A program made the position numbers and the translations under genes. Below, piece after piece: positions 60,801-64,000 of a stretch of 64,000 nucleotides of DNA (the first letter of the stretch is position 1; every line of letters begins with the position of its first letter). The notes beneath the pieces are model-generated. The model made no database searches. It was given only the letters and a program-made list of their open reading frames with translations, and was not told the DNA's origin. This stretch comes from Paraphaeosphaeria minitans (lineage: Eukaryota > Ascomycota > Dothideomycetes > Pleosporales > Didymosphaeriaceae): contig WJXW01000006.1 in NCBI GenBank assembly GCA_015832175.1, positions 2,592,987 through 2,656,986 on the forward strand, written 5' to 3'.

Positions 60801-62320
60801 GCAAGAGTCTGCTGTTCATGGTGCCGGCCTGCCTCGACCATGCTGGCGTGACCGTGGTTGTGGTGCCGTTCCGCGCGCTGATCGAGGACCTGGCAACGCG
60901 TATCCGCGCGCGCGGTATCGACTGCGTGGAATGGGTTAACCACGAGACGAACCCGGCCTCCGTCATGCTGGTTGGTGCTGATGTCGCCGGCGGCGCGGGG
61001 TTCCTGAAGTATGCCAGCTCGCTGAAGGATAAGAAGCAGCTGCAGCGGGTGGTGATTGACGAGTGCCATCTCATCATCACCTCCAGCCATTGGCGGCCGA
61101 AGCTGGCGAAGCTGCGGAATCTGCGCGTGCTTGCATGCCCGATCGTACTGCTGACGGCGACGCTACCGCCCGTGCTGGAGGGGGTGTTGGGTAGAAGCAT
61201 GTTGATTCAAGCTGCCACCTACATCCGGGCCAGCACGGTGCGGCCCAACATCCGGTATTACGTGTCGTGGTGTGGGCGAGGTAAGGCCATGGAGGCAGCA
61301 CTGGCCATGTGTCGACGGCGGCAGGAACAGCTGCGGGGTGGCCAGAAAGGCGTCATCTACTGCCACAGCAGGACTGCATGCGAAATGCTGGCAGGGGCGC
61401 TGGGCTGCAAGCACTACCACGCTGGCGAGTTGGATCGAACCGAGATCCTCGCCAGCTGGCTGGACGAAGGCGGGCTCATCGTGGCAACATCAGCGCTCGG
61501 TACTGGGGTTAACTTTCCCAGCATCGTGTTCGTCTTGCACGTAGGCATGCCATGGAGCATGATCGACTACTGCCAGGAGAGTGGGCGTGCGGGGCGTAGC
61601 GGCGAGGTGGCGGACTCGGTCATCATCGTCGAGCCAGGTGAGGTGGAGAGGCGAATCCGGGAGGGTGGAGCGTCGGTGGACGTGTGCGCGATGGGCATGT
61701 TCATCGAGAGCGAAGGCTGCCGGCGCGGGAAGATGAGCGAGTACATGGATGGGCAGCGGGTAGTGTGCAGTGACATGGACTCGGCTGGGTGCGATCGATG
61801 CGGTGAGGGCCGGATCGAGTGGCAGCAGGCCCAGTCGCTCGCGGCGAGTGAGTGGCAAGAGGTGGAGGCAAGCATGGACGAGCTGCGGGCCGGGTGTGCG
61901 ATATGCTGGGTGCTGGGGCGGGCAGGCTGGCAAGAGCACAGAACGATGCTGTGCACGGCGCAGCCCATGATGATGGGGAGGGACATGGACGAGTTCCGGC
62001 GAGGGGTGCGCGACGCTGGGAACTGCCACAGCTGTCGAAGGTGCTGGGTGAGCCAGAAGTGGTGCGCGACAGGGCAGGACGTCGCGAACTCGTGCCAGTG
62101 GCCGAACATTGTGATTCCTGTGGCCAGGGCAGCAACGGGGATTGCGGATGGGCTTGAGATCATTCGGCAGTGCGGGTTCCAGGGCGAGTGCGAGGTTTCG
62201 TGCCAGGCGTACCAGGTATGGCTTGGACAGCGCCATTGTGAACGTATCTGGGGCGAATTTCTTAGTAATGCAATGGTAGTAGCTATAAGAGTTATTATAA
62301 AACTTAAAGAGAAGAATTAG
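57899..62320 (+). CDS. Telomere-linked RecQ-like helicase with zinc fingers and a tyrosine-recombinase-like domain
   Basis: A single 1473-residue ORF without introns or RIP damage. Residues 53-76 and 121-145 are two OrsD-type Cys/His modules (CCSEH, then VHLRQKH; FQCKQPACSY, then RLHCNSH). Residues 333-370 are an acidic Ser-rich linker. Residues about 440-880 hold a recombinase-like segment: R673 (GRGTEI), K707 (YYKS), R792-H793 (LDYRHTA), R837 and Y846 (ARTTKIGLANY). The helicase follows: Walker A PTGGGKS 964-970, DECH 1054-1057, LTATLPP 1085-1091, YCHSR 1154-1158, ATSALGTGVNFP 1196-1207, and QESGRAGRSG 1226-1235. A zinc-binding Cys set (C1274, C1290, C1298, C1301) and more cysteines come after it. 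Helicase motifs are of the RecQ type known from telomere-linked helicases of fungi; the enzyme would unwind DNA in the nucleus. It lies about 1.6 kb from the telomere. The last 20 or so codons are in AT-rich sequence. Whether it is expressed is not shown here. Confidence 0.93.
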   Translation: MEFCWDARASASSPANRVLTSPHQQNSQQQQQLAGENLAQANIQKYIHFVKEYGVLCCSEHKAGIENLDVHLRQKHSVPVNERRKFIESCALLRRQGLGSVTLPDAGGPPIQVLGAPLDGFQCKQPACSYLTRNKGQIRLHCNSHGLAFKTGSDALYQKVKMQSFFPASGRQRYFVVCVPDVADSGADARAHKEEVEDILAEYARTQEERKRQEQVMDAEVAKTDKTGWWKFTEWPEHFANRNCVHLAHAIRLPRRDEPKLQKAARAVEQLVEQSVRGLSSLPRETRRWVKSAQANEIHQQPIARLQNPESQARYAGYIVMFVCYVLRIVAAEEADKESEDTESSEGSSTDDSSDGDGSSSDCSDESPPEAHTGRRVKVDPMKDAREMFPWKEDQKLLATMLWEALDSNDEAGHIVLVRRMLSTFIMTTYIRSPFESGLVHFAAVLGFDSETRRLRTAKNYSYLVAGMVYCVRVISVEHLLPPAQREQQGLVERDHYLDLRKRFLADGSFSPTSQLLSLLAYGKFIGMNTGNAGNAFWSEDKKIFYLNGRPIVIHHFQLMAQELLTELEDLLWGELLWVRSPGQRFPIRLDLIQDDVACTRRGMSFVTHGNNGLENGLRWMLERMMQDEQGRKLRSGDGTWNVARVKLYLRSVKRFKELELANLHIDEGMPGRGTEITSMRFRNGALQDRNLFVMDGQIMTVVRYYKSQSQFDKPKVIPRFLPSRLSQVLVVYLAYVQPFEEYLTVEVLGGSFTDYLWANEQGPWHTDHLTRVLKRETGKHLGVALNTLDYRHTAVGIGREVVGDVFGRGYQDEVGEIEEPEVDEDGESPLELQSARTTKIGLANYSVPIDIVKHLSMRSIETFRPLSRRWHEFLGVDGHEVRPSAARKRRWEEEGDGQDKGRDDLAVVVPQKKTKPGGVTASAMSRAMQQALGQATASFKSDEQEQAMFAMVNGQTPLVVVLPTGGGKSLLFMVPACLDHAGVTVVVVPFRALIEDLATRIRARGIDCVEWVNHETNPASVMLVGADVAGGAGFLKYASSLKDKKQLQRVVIDECHLIITSSHWRPKLAKLRNLRVLACPIVLLTATLPPVLEGVLGRSMLIQAATYIRASTVRPNIRYYVSWCGRGKAMEAALAMCRRRQEQLRGGQKGVIYCHSRTACEMLAGALGCKHYHAGELDRTEILASWLDEGGLIVATSALGTGVNFPSIVFVLHVGMPWSMIDYCQESGRAGRSGEVADSVIIVEPGEVERRIREGGASVDVCAMGMFIESEGCRRGKMSEYMDGQRVVCSDMDSAGCDRCGEGRIEWQQAQSLAASEWQEVEASMDELRAGCAICWVLGRAGWQEHRTMLCTAQPMMMGRDMDEFRRGVRDAGNCHSCRRCWVSQKWCATGQDVANSCQWPNIVIPVARAATGIADGLEIIRQCGFQGECEVSCQAYQVWLGQRHCERIWGEFLSNAMVVAIRVIIKLKEKN
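59915..60436 (+). other. Tyrosine-recombinase-like segment within the helicase
   Basis: Covers R673 to Y846. Candidate catalytic residues are R673, K707, R792 (with H793), R837 in the usual His/Trp place, and Y846. R673 to R792 is 119 residues and R837 to Y846 is 9; in Cre recombinase R173 to R292 is 119 and W315 to Y324 is 9. An acidic insert (DEVGEIEEPEVDEDGESP) lies between the second Arg box and R837. The first His of the HxxR box is a Leu. This assignment is mine from motif layout, not from a database hit. Confidence 0.65.
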
Positions 62321-62975
62321 GCCTAGAATATAGTACTTTACTTCTATTTTTTAAAAAATCTCACTTTGTACATATTATAGTAGAGTTAGCCTATCTATTA
62401 TAGATTTTATTTTACTTTACTATATATTAGTATAATAGGATGTAAGTTTTAGAAATTATAGAAAAAATAGAAACTAGAGTCTTCTAGAAGAGTTTAGGAA
62501 TTGTATAAAATAAGTAAATTTCTAAAAACCTAAGTACTAGTATTGATACTATCTTATAACTTATTAGAATTTAATAAAATTATAATTAAACTATATTTCT
62601 ACTTTTTTATAAACTTTACCACTAGTTATTAAATAGTAGTATACTTTTTTATATACTTATAATAATTTTTACTTATTTAGTAATCATAAGTTTTACTTTA
62701 AATAGTTTATACTAATAGTATTATATAACTACTAGAGTGAAACTAAATTTAATTTTATATTAATAATTTATATTTCTATTAAAAAGAGAATATAAAAGAA
62801 ATTATTAAAGTAGTAGTATTTATAAGTAGAAGTAGGACTTATAAATAATAAAACTAAATTACTAAACTATGTAGTAGATAATAAATAATTTCTAGTTATT
62901 ATAAAATTAAGAAAAAAAAACTAAAGGGTTATTTTTTATTAAAGGGAAAATATATATTTCTAAAGTTATAGAAAA
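62321..62975. other. AT-rich subtelomeric spacer
   Basis: Extremely AT-rich and without a readable gene. It begins abruptly near 62250, inside the last codons of the helicase gene. Probably heavily RIP-mutated former repeat. Confidence 0.6.
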
Positions 62976-63600
62976 TATAAAGTAATATAACTTTTTAAAA
63001 AGTAATATAAGGTAAAGTTATTAACTATTCTATACAGGTATATAAGGTCGTGTTAAGTTATATAAAAGGATATAAATTATTATAAAGGGACATAAAGCTA
63101 TATAAAGTAATATGTAGTAAAGTTATTAAATATTTTATAAAGTTATATAAGGTTGTATTAAGTTATATAAAGGGATATAAATTATTATAAAGTAATATAA
63201 AGGTATATAAAGTAATATAAAGTAAAGTTATATAAGGTTGTATTAAGTTATATAAAGTGATATAAATTACTATAAAGCTATATAAAGTGATATATGGTAA
63301 AGTTATTAGATATTTAATAAAGTTATATAAAGTGATATAAATTGTAATAAAGTAATATAAAGCTATATAATACTATATAACTTTCTATAAAATAGTATAA
63401 GGTACAGTTATTAAATATTTTATAAAGGTTTATAAAGTAGTGTTAAGTTGTATAAAGTGATATAAAGTAACATAACTTTCTATAAAGGGATGTAAGGTGA
63501 AGTTATTAAATGTTATATAAAGTGGTATAAAGCTATATAAAGTAAAATAAAGTTATGTAGAGTAATATAGGATGGACTTATTAAATGTTGTTTAAAGTTA
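62976..63600. repeat. Degenerate TATAAAG subtelomeric array
   Basis: Dozens of imperfect copies of a TATAAAG(T/C)(A/G)ATATAA-like element. Longer phrases recur, such as GTAAAGTTATTAAATATT (63117, 63298 in variant form, and 63400). No gene is present. Confidence 0.75.
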
Positions 63601-63771
63601 TTAGTTATACTATAAAACAAACTTAGTAAGGAGAGAAGAATAAGCTTCTTATTATAAAACTTTATATAGTAGAGAAAAGTTAGGACTTTTTTAGAAAAGA
63701 GATATAATATTATAACTAGATAAGGAGTATACTAATATAAGTTAAAGGGAGTTAAAGTAGGGAAAAATCTT
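63601..63771. other. AT-rich spacer near the telomere
   Basis: Nothing recognised; composition becomes more G-rich on the plus strand toward the right. Confidence 0.5.
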
Positions 63772-63845
63772 GAGGTAGAATAGGAAACCCGTTTATAAGT
63801 GTATAGGAGAGGTAGGATAGGAAACCCGTTCGTGAGTGCAAGGGA
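63772..63845 (+). repeat. Two 37-bp repeats next to the telomere
   Basis: 63772-63808 and 63809-63845 are tandem copies (GAGGTAGRATAGGAAACCCG and on). A third, diverging start follows at 63846. Confidence 0.9.
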
Positions 63846-63892
63846 GAGGTGGGGTGGGTGGGCCCGTCGGGATGGGAAGAACCGCTGGTGCG

Positions 63893-64000
63893 TAGGGTTA
63901 GGGTTAGGGTTAGGGTTAGGGTTAGGGTTAGGGTTAGGGTTAGGGTTAGGGTTAGGGTTAGGGTTAGGGTTAGGGTTAGGGTTAGGGTTAGGGTTAGGGT
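63893..64000 (+). repeat. Telomere, TTAGGG array
   Basis: 108 bases of perfect TTAGGG-type repeats in the G-strand orientation expected at a right chromosome end, reaching the end of the sequence. Confidence 0.99.

Noticed and set aside
58366..62236. Many open frames on both strands inside the telomeric helicase, up to 333 codons
   Set aside because: They are shadows of a GC-rich gene in other frames; none has recognisable motifs, and the helicase frame covers them all.
1..64000. tRNA, rRNA, CRISPR arrays and bacterial-type operons
   Set aside because: None seen on reading; the tandem arrays present lack spacer structure of CRISPR type, and the window is a eukaryotic chromosome end.

Overview
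This is the right-hand end of a chromosome from a filamentous ascomycete (Pezizomycotina; the lineage cannot be fixed from this sequence). The last 108 bases are an uninterrupted TTAGGG array with the G-rich strand running 3' outward. Most of the window is AT-rich and TA-rich. Its old genes are littered with TAG/TAA codons where Gln or Trp codons are expected, and their conserved residues are changed almost only by C-to-T or G-to-A steps, often without frame loss. That is the signature of repeat-induced point mutation (RIP), so nearly every gene here is a RIP relic. The exceptions are a GC-rich piece at the left edge (1-1036) and a GC-rich, fully open 1473-codon gene at 57899-62320.

Layout: 1-384, a partial minus-strand gene with light damage. 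424-1060, an OrsD-type zinc-finger fragment with a frameshift. 1037-1430, a scrap of a larger repeat. 1515-8850, a composite Ty3/gypsy chromovirus (G1) flanked by GGAAA. 9240-9795, a 62-bp minisatellite. 9896-15790, a large unrecognised plus-strand locus. 15845-24725 (copy A) and 37290-49340 (copy B), two copies of one large subtelomeric unit; copy A lacks about 3.27 kb. 24730-27062 and 33793-36030, a minus-strand gag-like relic split by a second chromovirus (G2, 27068-33787, flanked by AATAG). 36230-36856, two more tandem repeats. 48820-50250, a basic plus-strand ORF. 50950-54889, a minus-strand SNF2-family helicase relic. 55726-57705, a plus-strand zinc-knuckle gene relic. 57899-62320, the intact telomere-linked helicase. 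62321-63892, an AT-rich subtelomere with degenerate TATAAAG arrays. Then the telomere.

The main result is the make-up of the telomere-linked helicase. Between its N-terminal OrsD-type zinc fingers and its C-terminal RecQ-like helicase sits a segment with the Arg-Lys-ArgHis-(His/Arg)-Tyr layout of a tyrosine recombinase. A divergent RIP-damaged paralogue in copy B keeps the same layout in one unbroken reading frame of about 1,670 codons, with the same 34-residue Arg-to-Lys spacing and a His-9-Tyr final box. I infer a family of subtelomeric recombinase-helicase genes that travel in a multigene unit, in which a minus-strand coiled-coil gene lies head-to-head with the recombinase-helicase gene. 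Mobility is an inference; no unit ends or target duplications were identified.
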